This document shows positions 17,248 to 25,364 of a stretch of 64,000 nucleotides of DNA, one piece after another (position 1 is the first letter of the stretch; every line of letters begins with the position of its first letter). Source of the DNA: an uncultured Bacteroides sp. (lineage in GTDB: Bacteria > Bacteroidota > Bacteroidia > Bacteroidales > Bacteroidaceae); NCBI RefSeq assembly GCF_963678845.1, contig NZ_OY787464.1:62001-126000 (forward strand), in the 5' to 3' direction. A program made the position numbers and the translations under genes. The notes under the pieces are model-generated. The model was not told the origin of the DNA, did no database searches, and saw only the letters and a list, made by a program, of their open reading frames with translations.

Positions 17248-18366
17248 TTATAATGATCTGTCAAATGCCTGATCCCAATCTTTCCAGACTGGTTCCCGTC
17301 CAATTTGCTTCAGGTCCTTTTCTACCTGTACGGCTGTGCGACTGTCATTGATGGCAAACTGCTCCAATGCTTGCGGATAGGTGTAGTAACCTCCCGGTTC
17401 AGTTTTACTTTCGGCACTCATTGTAGTTACACCCAGCGTTGCCATGTTATTGCGTATTTCAGCACTCTCACGGGTTGAGTAGGAGATGTCTACATCATGA
17501 TCGAAGATACGGAAAGCAAATGTAAGCTGAGCCAGTTCACGGTCACTCATAACTACATTGGGCTGAAAGTGCCCCTCGGACGGACGCATACGCGGGAAGT
17601 TTACGCTGTACTTTGTCTTCCAGTAATTCTTTTGCAGATACCGTAGGTGATGCGCCATCATGGTAACATCCGTGCGCCATTCCTCAAGACCAATCAACGC
17701 GCCCATACCAATTTTGTGCACACCGGCTTGCCCCATTCGGTCAAAGGCATCTACCCGCCATTCGAATTTCGATTTCATTCCTTTCGGATGGTAAATGTTG
17801 TAGTTCGCTTTGTTATAGGTCTCCTGGAAACAGATAACACCGTTGAGGCCCGAATGCGTTAAGCGTTCATACTCTTCCGCTTTGAGTGGCATCACTTCTA
17901 TCTGAAGATTGGAGAAATAAGGTTTGGCCAGTTGCAGAGCCCTTTCTATATACGGAACTCCCGCGGCTGCCGGATTTTCTCCCGTTACCAGCAGAAGGTT
18001 CTCAAACGGTGCCAGTTTCTTGATTGCTTTATATTCGTTCACAATTTCCTCTTCCGTGAGGATGACACGGGCAATGGGGTTATTGTGCTGGAATCCGCAG
18101 TAGATGCAATGGTTGGTGCATGAGTTGGTTATGTAGAGTGGCACAAACATGGATATGGTTTTGCCAAAACGCTGTAAGGTATATTGGCGACTCAACTGGG
18201 CCATCACCTCTAAGTAAGGCTCGGCGGCAGGAGAGATCAGTGCCATGAAATCATTTACATCCAAGTGTTCTTTGCTAAGCGCACGTTCCACATCGGCGGA
18301 TGTTTTGGAATAAATGGCTCTTGTAGAGTCTTCCCATGAAATCTTTGCTAATTCATTTGAAAACAT
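17248..18366 (-). CDS. thiH: 2-iminoacetate synthase ThiH
   Basis: A 372-residue radical-SAM enzyme that cleaves tyrosine to give dehydroglycine (2-iminoacetate) for the thiazole ring. The CxxxCxxC cluster motif is SCTNHCIYC (C83, C87, C90). The rest matches ThiH, including LLLVTGENPA, ICFQETYNK, GMGALIGLEEWR and NFPRMRPSEG. Choice of ThiH over the oxygen-dependent ThiO fits an anaerobe. It is the fifth gene of the operon. A 121-bp spacer with the second TGTACA array separates it from thiC upstream. Confidence 0.95.
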   Translation of the reverse strand: MFSNELAKISWEDSTRAIYSKTSADVERALSKEHLDVNDFMALISPAAEPYLEVMAQLSRQYTLQRFGKTISMFVPLYITNSCTNHCIYCGFQHNNPIARVILTEEEIVNEYKAIKKLAPFENLLLVTGENPAAAGVPYIERALQLAKPYFSNLQIEVMPLKAEEYERLTHSGLNGVICFQETYNKANYNIYHPKGMKSKFEWRVDAFDRMGQAGVHKIGMGALIGLEEWRTDVTMMAHHLRYLQKNYWKTKYSVNFPRMRPSEGHFQPNVVMSDRELAQLTFAFRIFDHDVDISYSTRESAEIRNNMATLGVTTMSAESKTEPGGYYTYPQALEQFAINDSRTAVQVEKDLKQIGREPVWKDWDQAFDRSL

Positions 18367-18386
18367 TTCCTTTTATATTTTTTGTA

Positions 18387-18465
18387 TCCTGTACAAAAGG
18401 ATATAGTCATTTGTACAGAAAAATTAATTGTTTTATACGGAAGAAAGTGATCTTTTGTATAATAA
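18387..18465. repeat. Four-unit 22-bp TGTACA palindrome array, copy B
   Basis: Cores at 18390 (TGTACA), 18412 (TGTACA), 18434 (TATACG) and 18456 (TGTATA), exactly 22 bp apart. The block aligns without gaps to the array at 3711-3790. Two of the four cores have decayed. It lies in the spacer between thiC and thiH, inside the thi operon. Confidence 0.78.
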
Positions 18466-18487
18466 TTTTAAATTTATCCTGAATGGA

Positions 18488-20182
18488 TTATTTTGCGCAA
18501 TCATTCAGGTCGTGAGACAGGCGCATGGCGCAGAAGTTTGGCCCGCACATGGTGCAATATTCACCATCTTCGTGAGCACCCTGCTTGAAATATTCCAATG
18601 CACGCTCCGGATCAAGTGAAAGATTGAACTGATCTTTCCAACGGAAATCGTACCGTGCTTTACTCAGTGCATTATCGCGCACCTCTGCTCCGGGATGACC
18701 TTTGGCCAGATCGGCGGCATGCGCAGCAATCTTGTAGGTAATCACCCCAACGCGGACGTCTTCCTTGTTGGGCAATCCCAGATGCTCTTTGGGCGTAACG
18801 TAGCAAAGCATCGCTGTTCCCAGCCAGGCAATCTGTGCTCCTCCAATGGCACTTGTTATGTGGTCATAACCAGGAGCAATGTCGGTTGTCAATGGACCAA
18901 GTGTGTAGAATGGTGCATCGTGACAAGCAGAAATCTGTCTGTCCATATTCTCTTTGATTTTGTGCATAGGCACATGTCCCGGCCCTTCAATAAAGGCTTG
19001 TACGTTGTACTTCCATGCTCGCTGCACCAATTCTCCTAATGTGTCTAGCTCGGCAAACTGAGCCTCATCGTTGGCATCGTGAATACTTCCCGGACGGAGT
19101 CCGTCGCCCAGAGAAACAGCCACGTCATACTGTGCAAGAATCTCGCAGATATCATCGAAATGATCATAAAGAAAGCTCTCCTGATTGTGGACAAGGCACC
19201 ATTTTGACATGATGGAACCACCACGAGACACGATTCCCGTAAGGCGCTTCTGTGACAAATGCACATTGTGCAGGCGAATTCCGGCATGTATAGTGAAGTA
19301 GTCAACTCCTTGTTCGCATTGCTCAATCAGTGTATCCTTGTAAATCTCCCAGGTAAGGTCTTCAACCTTGCCGTCTACCTTCTCCAAAGCCTGATAAATT
19401 GGCACGGTACCAACAGGAACCGGACAGTTGCGGATAATCCATTCGCGTGTTTCGTGAATGTTTGCTCCGGTAGAGAGGTCCATCAACGTATCTCCGCCCC
19501 AGCGGCAAGACCATACAGCCTTTTCCACTTCCTCTTCAATGCCCGAAGATGTGGCCGAGTTTCCAATGTTTGTGTTTATCTTCACAAGAAAATTCTTCCC
19601 GATAATCATAGGCTCAGCCTCAGGATGGTTGATGTTTGCCGGAATCACGGCACGTCCTTCGGCAATCTCACGACGAACAAACTCAGGCGTGATGTGCGAT
19701 TCTATACCCAATTCTGCATTATTCTGGTTCTCACGGATAGCTACGTACTCCATTTCCGGAGTAATAATGCCTTGTTTGGCATAATACATCTGAGAAATCT
19801 GCTTTCCGGCTTTTGCCCTGTAAGGTAATGCAATATGTTCAAACCGCAGACTGTCGAGGCTCTTGTCGGCACGGCGCATGCGTCCGTATTCAGAACTAAT
19901 GTCCGAGAGTTGTTCCACGTCACCACGCTCTTTAATCCACGATTCGCGAAGTCTGGGTAGTCCTTTCTGCAGATCTATATGCACGGAAGGATCAGTAAAT
20001 GGGCCGCTGGTATCGTAAATCACCACGTCGTCATTCTTATGGAAAACCCTTTCGCCGTTTACTATTTTCACAGTATCGGTCAGTTTCACTTTGCGCATGG
20101 CAACCTTGATAGGATGAATTACACCATCCACGTATATTTTTTCGGAATTAGGGAAAGGAGTTCTTGTTATTTCACTTTTCAT
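18488..20182 (-). CDS. thiC: Phosphomethylpyrimidine synthase ThiC
   Basis: A radical-SAM enzyme of about 564 residues that rearranges aminoimidazole ribotide into HMP-phosphate, the pyrimidine half of thiamine. Motifs include YDTSGPFTDP, NIGNSATSSGIEEEVEKAVWS, RGGSIMSKWCL, GDGLRPGSIHDANDEAQ and the C-terminal cluster motif CTMCGPNFC. The frame is open to an ATG at 20209, overlapping thiG by 8 bp; the ATG at 20182, 19 bp after the thiG stop, is preferred because MKSEITRTPFPNSEKIYV matches the usual N-terminus. It depends on the TPP riboswitch upstream of thiS. Confidence 0.96.
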   Translation of the reverse strand: MKSEITRTPFPNSEKIYVDGVIHPIKVAMRKVKLTDTVKIVNGERVFHKNDDVVIYDTSGPFTDPSVHIDLQKGLPRLRESWIKERGDVEQLSDISSEYGRMRRADKSLDSLRFEHIALPYRAKAGKQISQMYYAKQGIITPEMEYVAIRENQNNAELGIESHITPEFVRREIAEGRAVIPANINHPEAEPMIIGKNFLVKINTNIGNSATSSGIEEEVEKAVWSCRWGGDTLMDLSTGANIHETREWIIRNCPVPVGTVPIYQALEKVDGKVEDLTWEIYKDTLIEQCEQGVDYFTIHAGIRLHNVHLSQKRLTGIVSRGGSIMSKWCLVHNQESFLYDHFDDICEILAQYDVAVSLGDGLRPGSIHDANDEAQFAELDTLGELVQRAWKYNVQAFIEGPGHVPMHKIKENMDRQISACHDAPFYTLGPLTTDIAPGYDHITSAIGGAQIAWLGTAMLCYVTPKEHLGLPNKEDVRVGVITYKIAAHAADLAKGHPGAEVRDNALSKARYDFRWKDQFNLSLDPERALEYFKQGAHEDGEYCTMCGPNFCAMRLSHDLNDCAK

Positions 20183-20201
20183 AATTGGGAATCTTGCGTT
20201 A

Positions 20202-20972
20202 TTATACATTTAAAAAGCTGGTTAGCGGACTGCTTGCCTGAGCAATAATGCCTGTTGCAGCCAGTTGTGCTTCGTAAGCCATTCGTCCGGCTTCCACTGC
20301 CAGCTTGAATGCCTTGGCCATCTCCACCGGATTACCGGCAACGGCTACTGCAGTATTCACAAGCACTGCCGAAGCACCCATTTCCATAGCCTCAGCTGCA
20401 TGACTTGGTGCGCCTATACCTGCATCTACAACTACAGGAATTCCGGCTTGTTCTATAATAATGCGAATAAAATCCTTGGTCTGCAACCCTTTATTGGTAC
20501 CGATAGGAGCACCCAATGGCATAACCGTAGCAGCGCCGGCCTCTTCAAGTTGTTTGCATAGCACAGGATCGGCCTGACAATAAGGAAGTACCACAAAGCC
20601 AAGCTTTACAAGCTCCTTGGTAGCCTTGAGTGTTTCCACAGAATCGGGCAATAAATAACGTGGATCGGGATGAATTTCCAACTTCAGCCAGTTTGTTCCG
20701 AATGCCTCACGAGCCATCTGAGCTGCGAATACAGCTTCCTCTGCATTTCTAACGCCCGATGTATTTTGCAATAGCTGAATGTTAGGGTGCTTTATGTGAT
20801 TAAGCATGTCATCTTCCTGATTATCCAGGTCAATACGTTTCATGGCAACGGTAACCATTTCACTTTCAGAAGCCAAGATTGCCTCTTCCATTACCTGATT
20901 AGAATTGAATTTTCCTGTACCCAGAAACAGGCGGGAACTGAATTCTCTTCCTGCAATTATTAATTTTTCCAT
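20202..20972 (-). CDS. thiG: Thiazole synthase ThiG
   Basis: A 256-residue TIM-barrel enzyme that forms the thiazole phosphate from deoxyxylulose phosphate, dehydroglycine and ThiS thiocarboxylate. Visible motifs are FSSRLFLGTGKF at the N-terminus, LLQNTSGVRNAEEAV, the Schiff-base lysine region NWLKLEIHPD, GAPIGTNKGLQ, and VVDAGIGAPSHAAEAMEMGASAVLVNTA near the phosphate site. Length is normal. It is followed by thiC; upstream a 150-bp gap without an ORF separates it from thiE. Confidence 0.96.
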   Translation of the reverse strand: MEKLIIAGREFSSRLFLGTGKFNSNQVMEEAILASESEMVTVAMKRIDLDNQEDDMLNHIKHPNIQLLQNTSGVRNAEEAVFAAQMAREAFGTNWLKLEIHPDPRYLLPDSVETLKATKELVKLGFVVLPYCQADPVLCKQLEEAGAATVMPLGAPIGTNKGLQTKDFIRIIIEQAGIPVVVDAGIGAPSHAAEAMEMGASAVLVNTAVAVAGNPVEMAKAFKLAVEAGRMAYEAQLAATGIIAQASSPLTSFLNV

Positions 20973-21123
20973 TTTAATTCTTTTTTATTTGTTGTTGTCT
21001 GATAGAAAGTGCTGTTGTAATCTGCGGTGAATGCTTCCCTTCCCGTGGCCTTTGGGTAGAAAATGCACAAACAATGAAGTAGATGCAGCTCCTTTGTCAG
21101 TCTCTAATAAGTGTTATTGTTGT

Positions 21124-21744
21124 TTATTTTTGAAGGATCTGCCTGGTTTCACTCACGGGATCTGTTGCCCTCAGGATAGTTCCCGATAGTGCAATGCCGG
21201 ATACACCTGTCTGCATCACATCTTTGATGTCGTTCATAGTGATTCCGCCAATAGCTACCACGGGAACAATAATTCCTTTTGCTTTCATTTTACCAAGTAT
21301 CTCATTGTATCCCTCTAATCCCAGTACCGGACTAAGGTTCTTTTTGGTGGTTGTGTACCTGAAGGGGCCCATGCCAATATAATTGGCACCAGAGTTTACG
21401 TGCATACACACATCATCAAACGTATTGGCAGTTCCGCCAATAATGAACTCCTTTCCAAGATAGCATCTGGCCTCTGCCACCGGCATATCATTCTTACCCA
21501 GATGCACTCCGTCGGCTCCCAGTTTTTTCACCAACTCCACATGGTCGTCAATAATGAAAGTAGCACCGTATTCCTTGCATAATTTCATTACGCGGACAGC
21601 CTCAGCCTCAACAACCTTGATAGGTGCATCCTTCATGCGTAGCTGAATCCATCGGCAACCGCCTTCAAGAGCCATGCGTGCAGAATCAAAATAAGAGTAT
21701 TTCTCGGTAAAGTGAGTGATAAACTGAAGATTCATGTCGTTCAT
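21124..21744 (-). CDS. thiE: Thiamine phosphate synthase ThiE
   Basis: A 206-residue TIM barrel that joins HMP pyrophosphate and thiazole phosphate to give thiamine phosphate. Motifs are CRWIQLRMKD, FIIDDHVELVKKLGADGVHLGKNDM, FIIGGTANTFDD, YIGMGPFRYTTTKKN and VVAIGGITMNDI. The ATG at 21744 overlaps the thiS stop (ATGA), indicating coupled translation; the frame stays open to 21753 and a third ATG lies at 21735. This is the second gene of the riboswitch-controlled thi operon. It is the better ThiE match of the two ThiE-like proteins in the operon. Confidence 0.95.
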   Translation of the reverse strand: MNDMNLQFITHFTEKYSYFDSARMALEGGCRWIQLRMKDAPIKVVEAEAVRVMKLCKEYGATFIIDDHVELVKKLGADGVHLGKNDMPVAEARCYLGKEFIIGGTANTFDDVCMHVNSGANYIGMGPFRYTTTKKNLSPVLGLEGYNEILGKMKAKGIIVPVVAIGGITMNDIKDVMQTGVSGIALSGTILRATDPVSETRQILQK

Positions 21745-21941
21745 CCTCCACAAGCTGCTTTGATAATCACTATCTGATCATTCTCTTTGAGGACAAACTG
21801 ATCCCACTCAGTGCGGGGTACCATCTTGTTGTTTACGGCAATAGCCACACCCGCTGCGGGGAGCTCCATTGATAAAGCTAATTGTTGGATTGAAGACTGC
21901 GATAGAAGCTCTGTCTCCTTGTTGTTTACTTGAACTTTCAT
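21741..21941 (-). CDS. thiS: Sulfur carrier protein ThiS
   Basis: A 66-residue ubiquitin-fold sulfur carrier. It begins MKVQVNNKETELL and ends KAACGG; the terminal Gly-Gly is adenylated by ThiF and thiocarboxylated before handing sulfur to ThiG. The AIAVNNKMVPRTEW segment is typical of ThiS. The frame is open further upstream (to 22085), but that extension would run through the TPP riboswitch, so the ATG at 21941 is the real start. It is the first gene of the thi operon and its stop overlaps the thiE start. Confidence 0.94.
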   Translation of the reverse strand: MKVQVNNKETELLSQSSIQQLALSMELPAAGVAIAVNNKMVPRTEWDQFVLKENDQIVIIKAACGG

Positions 21942-22015
21942 ATTTACATTTTTAAGTAGGAATAAGTAAATGTGTAAATACAAAAGTGTGCGACCGAAGC
22001 CTAAAAGAAGTACGA

Positions 22016-22093
22016 ATAACAATCCCTCCGGCAGTACTAACTGCGTCAGGTTCATAGGGTATAATCTCAGCCCTCTATGGGGCACCCCTTTGT
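22016..22093 (-). ncRNA. TPP riboswitch (THI element)
   Basis: On the minus strand the segment contains all conserved TPP-aptamer blocks in order: GGGGTGCC, GGCTGAGA, ACCCTATGAACCTGA, CAGTTAGTACTGCCG and GGAGGGA. The outer P1 stem forms between ACAA...and...TTGT at the two ends. It lies about 75 bp before thiS and should lower expression of the whole thi operon when thiamine pyrophosphate is abundant. I could not define a clear terminator hairpin after it, so the mechanism may be translational. Confidence 0.95.
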
Positions 22094-22200
22094 CTTTACG
22101 GTTGCAAAGTAACTAAAAAAAGAATGAATAATCCAACTATTTTGACTAATTTTTATTTTAATATTGCGCGGAAATTGTGATAATCTAAAAATAAATAGAT

Positions 22201-22208
22201 TACTTTTG
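22201..22208 (+). promoter_or_regulatory. -7 promoter box
   Basis: TACTTTTG fits TAnnTTTG and lies 66 bp upstream of the GNAT gene. A minus-strand box for the thi operon (TTACTTTG at 22105-22112, a near match) lies nearby, giving divergent promoters. Confidence 0.55.
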
Positions 22209-22274
22209 CGGGAAATTGATAACGGATCTTATTAATTATTATCAGTCTATAATCAATCAAATATTATTGGTTTT

Positions 22275-22757
22275 ATGGTAATCAGAAGCATAAAGGAAGA
22301 AGACGATGAAGCTTTGGCTTCAATCATTCGCAGAACATTGGAAGAGTTTGGAGCCAATCATCCGGGAACAGTCTATTTTGATGAGGCTATCAATCGTTTG
22401 AGCAAAATGTTTCAAACAGAAAGAAGTACTTACTTTGTAGTATTCGATGAGGAAAATAATAAAATTCTTGGTGGCGGAGGCATTTACCCTACCGAAGGAT
22501 TGCCTTCTGATACTGTAGAATTGGTAAAACTATATCTGCTTCCCGAAACAAGAGGGAAAGGGATTGGGAAATTATTAATCAATAAATGTTTAAGTTTTGC
22601 AAAGCAAGCTGGTTACTCTAAAGTTTATCTGGAAAGTATGGGTGAACTGAGCGGAGCAGTTGGCTTATATGAAAGGTTAGGATTTTCATACCTGGATGCT
22701 CCCCTGGGAAACAGTGGCCATTGCTATTGCGGAATATGGATGATGAAAGAAATTTGA
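22275..22757 (+). CDS. GNAT family N-acetyltransferase
   Basis: A 160-residue acetyltransferase with the GNAT fold. It starts MVIRSIKEEDDEALASIIRRTL; the acetyl-CoA binding motif A is LYLLPETRGKGIGKLL (the RGKGIG loop), followed by VYLESMGELSGAVGLYERLGF. Substrate is unknown. It ends 11 bp before thiD, so the two are probably co-transcribed and divergent from the thi operon. No signal peptide or membrane segment is visible. Confidence 0.9.
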   Translation: MVIRSIKEEDDEALASIIRRTLEEFGANHPGTVYFDEAINRLSKMFQTERSTYFVVFDEENNKILGGGGIYPTEGLPSDTVELVKLYLLPETRGKGIGKLLINKCLSFAKQAGYSKVYLESMGELSGAVGLYERLGFSYLDAPLGNSGHCYCGIWMMKEI

Positions 22758-22768
22758 AACAGATAGCT

Positions 22769-23581
22769 ATGACAAAACAGTATAAAACCGTATTAACTAT
22801 TGCTGGAAGTGATCCAAGTGGAGGAGCAGGTATTCAGGCAGATATAAAGACTATATCAGCATGTGGATGTTATGCCATGTCGGCCATAACGGCTATCGTT
22901 GATGAGAATACTTTTCAGGTGAAGGGAGTACATCCGGTGCCGGCCTCTTTTGTCAAAGGACAAATAGAATCCGTTCTTGATGATATAGGTGCCGATGCTG
23001 TGAAGATTGGAATGCTTCACTCTTCAGAGCTAATTCTTACGGTGAAAGAAACTTTTTCCAAGTATAAAATTCACAACATTGTTCTTGATCCGATAATGAT
23101 TGCAACGGCAGGGAATAACCTGTTAAAGCAGGACGCTGTGAGAATTCTGGAAGATGAATTAATTCCGCTAACAAGAATTATCACTCCCAATATACCGGAA
23201 GCTGAGGTTTTATCCGGACAGAAAATAAGAAGCAAAGAAGATATGCTCACGGTCATTAAAAGTCTTTCTTGCGGCAATGAAGTTTCGGTCCTACTGAAAG
23301 CCGGACATCTTTCTGATAATGAGCTGACAGATATCTTTTATAATGCTGAAACCGATGAGATTATTGAGCTTCGTGCAAAACGAATATCTTCAAAGAATAC
23401 CCATGGCACCGGTTGTACTTTATCATCGGCCATAGCATCTTTTCTGGCTCATGGGCAATCATTAAATGATGCAGTAAGAAATGCAAAAGAATATATGAAT
23501 CAGGCTATATTGCATGGTGCCGATTATGAAATAGGACAGGGGCATGGTCCGGTTCACCACTTCTTTGCTTTCTGGAAATAG
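22769..23581 (+). CDS. thiD: Hydroxymethylpyrimidine/phosphomethylpyrimidine kinase ThiD
   Basis: A 270-residue ribokinase-fold enzyme that phosphorylates HMP and HMP-phosphate to HMP pyrophosphate, the partner of thiazole phosphate for ThiE. Motifs are TIAGSDPSGGAGIQADIKT at the N-terminus, VLDPIMIATAG, TPNIPEAEVLSG and the anion-hole/catalytic NTHGTGCTLSSAIASFLA. The open frame reaches upstream into the GNAT gene, but the ATG at 22769, 11 bp after the GNAT stop, gives the usual MTKQYKTVLTIAG start. It is divergent from the thi operon and completes the pathway. Confidence 0.95.
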   Translation: MTKQYKTVLTIAGSDPSGGAGIQADIKTISACGCYAMSAITAIVDENTFQVKGVHPVPASFVKGQIESVLDDIGADAVKIGMLHSSELILTVKETFSKYKIHNIVLDPIMIATAGNNLLKQDAVRILEDELIPLTRIITPNIPEAEVLSGQKIRSKEDMLTVIKSLSCGNEVSVLLKAGHLSDNELTDIFYNAETDEIIELRAKRISSKNTHGTGCTLSSAIASFLAHGQSLNDAVRNAKEYMNQAILHGADYEIGQGHGPVHHFFAFWK

Positions 23582-23668
23582 AATAAATGTATGATGTAAA
23601 CATACCTCAATCATGCTATTTTTATTGTGAAAATATGCCGGCTTGTATAATTAGACGGAACACAAAAA

Positions 23669-23704
23669 ACGGTAAACGACATAGGGTATGATATCGTTTA
23701 CCGT
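23669..23704 (-). terminator. Terminator of the basic secreted-protein gene
   Basis: Stem ACGGTAAACGA / TCGTTTACCGT with a 14-nt loop; on the minus strand it is followed by TTTTTTG, so it fits the minus-strand gene at 23733. Confidence 0.8.
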
Positions 23705-23732
23705 AGAATTTAATTTTAGTACAGCTTATTGA

Positions 23733-24104
23733 TTAATGAGATGTAAGTAGTACAAGAGCTGCAGTTCCAAGAATTGCACCGGCTACTTTAGCATCGCTGT
23801 TATGATTGTGATGACGATGTCTGTATTCCCATCTGTCTTCTCTGTCTCTCATTTCGCGATATCTCTCATCTCTATAATCTCTGTAATTATCATACCTTCT
23901 GTTGTCGCGGCAAATATAGCGCTCTTCATCTCTGTAATCTCTACCTCTGTGATACCCGTTGTCGTGATGCCTGTCATTGTCATATCTAACAATCACTTCT
24001 GTGCAGTCACCCTTGTGGTGATGTCCACCTTTATTTGAAGCCATGCAAACAGAACTCATTGATACCATCATGATGGTTACTAATGATAAAATTATCTTCT
24101 TCAT
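23733..24104 (-). CDS. Secreted His/Arg/Asp-rich hypothetical protein
   Basis: A 123-residue protein with a signal peptide (MKKIILSLVTIMMVSMSSVCMAS). The mature part is very low-complexity: HHHK and HRHHNHN clusters plus repeated charged RDYRDE, NYRDYRDERYREMRDRED segments. A hydrophobic C-terminal stretch AKVAGAILGTAALVLL could insert in a membrane. The histidine clusters suggest metal binding, but this is inference. The open frame extends to 24197; the ATG at 24104 is chosen because it starts the signal peptide and follows a minus-strand -7 box (24153-24160). Confidence 0.75.
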   Translation of the reverse strand: MKKIILSLVTIMMVSMSSVCMASNKGGHHHKGDCTEVIVRYDNDRHHDNGYHRGRDYRDEERYICRDNRRYDNYRDYRDERYREMRDREDRWEYRHRHHNHNSDAKVAGAILGTAALVLLTSH

Positions 24105-24447
24105 AACATTTTGTTTTTTAATAATTAATACCCTTGTTTCTTTGTTATGTGACAAAAGTAGGGCGAGAAAAATCTCTTCACCAGAGATAATCCCCATTCT
24201 TTTATAGGATTTTCCCTAAACCCCCAAAAGGCTATTTTCTCCGGTATCAAATATTTTTTGTAAGATTTGCATTATTATAAAAAGAATGTTGTAATTTCAT
24301 ATATTACTTGTGTGTGGCTAACTATTTATTTAAGGTGAACGAAACAATTAATCTTCCTGTTTGTTAAAAATGAGATGAGAGATACCATGCCTTATTCTAT
24401 TTTTATGCGAATGCTTTATCCGTAGTATAAAATAAAAAAAGAAGCTG
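24105..24447. other. Intergenic region
   Basis: A 343-bp gap between divergent genes. It holds the minus-strand -7 box TACTTTTG (24153-24160) of the His-rich protein gene. I see no further gene or structured element; the rest is AT-rich. Confidence 0.6.
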
Positions 24448-25359
24448 ATGAAGACAAAACTACTTGTTTGGGTATTGCTTATTGCAAGTCTATCTTGTTG
24501 TACAAGCACCGAGAAACCTGTTTCCGATGCAGAGAATACTATAATTAAAAAGGAAGTAAAGAAGATTGTAAATATATTCTTTACAGGACGCGAAGAAGCT
24601 AAGTTTAATTTGTTAATGAGTAAATTTTATGATTCGCCCGATTTTAGATACATTTACAATGGGGATATCTTAACTTATGATGATTGCTTGGCTGGTTTTA
24701 AACCATTATTTAAAGATCAGATAAATAAGAATGATACTATCCTAAATGAAAAATATGCAGTTCTGGATAACTCAACGGTGCTGTATACTGCAAAAATAAA
24801 GAGTGTAACAAATTACAAAGATGGTCATTCCACTCATGTAGATCCAGGTGCATTATTACTTGTTTTTAAAAGAATAGATGTTAAGTGGCAAATAATTTAT
24901 GGCATAGAGTCGTCTGTAGTGAAGAGTGTAAGTGCCAAAAATGAGAAAAAACTTAATCAGCTTAAGCTGTTCAGGAAGTTTGCCGGACGTTGGAAAGGTA
25001 AATATGGCAAGGATACCACTTTTACATGGACAGGAAAATATTCAGGAGGTGCAATTGAGGGCAATATTAAGATTCGCGTGAAAAGAAGAAAGGCTATGGA
25101 TGTGAAGGTTGTGAATGTATATGATAAGAGTAGCGACAAGTTTATCCAGACAGAGATATGTAAAGGTACCCATCCTCAGATCTATGTATCCTGGTTTATC
25201 TCGAAAAATACATGTGTGGCTATTCAGTTTAAGGATTTCATGGATCCTGAGAAAGCTTCTATAAAAACTAAATTTGAATTCAAATCACCAAATGCCTTTA
25301 TACAGACAACTACAATAAATAATGTTCCTACGGATACGGTTTTCTATTATAGGAAATAG
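24448..25359 (+). CDS. Hypothetical lipoprotein, two-domain
   Basis: A 303-residue lipoprotein with lipobox LIASLSCC (cysteine at about residue 17 or 18). Residues ~25-155 look like an NTF2/SnoaL-like domain (KKIVNIFFTGREEAKFNLLMSKFYDSPDFRYIYNG... and LLLVFKRIDVKWQIIYGIES), a fold used for small-molecule binding or stress roles. Residues ~170-303 form a second, beta-rich domain starting FRKFAGRWKGKYGKDTTFTW that resembles DUF1579-like heme/lipid-binding barrels. I do not know a function for this combination. It is convergent with the BspA-like gene, with only 5 bp between the stops. Confidence 0.75.
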   Translation: MKTKLLVWVLLIASLSCCTSTEKPVSDAENTIIKKEVKKIVNIFFTGREEAKFNLLMSKFYDSPDFRYIYNGDILTYDDCLAGFKPLFKDQINKNDTILNEKYAVLDNSTVLYTAKIKSVTNYKDGHSTHVDPGALLLVFKRIDVKWQIIYGIESSVVKSVSAKNEKKLNQLKLFRKFAGRWKGKYGKDTTFTWTGKYSGGAIEGNIKIRVKRRKAMDVKVVNVYDKSSDKFIQTEICKGTHPQIYVSWFISKNTCVAIQFKDFMDPEKASIKTKFEFKSPNAFIQTTTINNVPTDTVFYYRK

Positions 25360-25364
25360 AAATA

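Noticed and set aside
21942..22085. N-terminal extension of ThiS
   Set aside because: The extension would be encoded by the TPP riboswitch and its spacer; ThiS is about 66 residues in all relatives.
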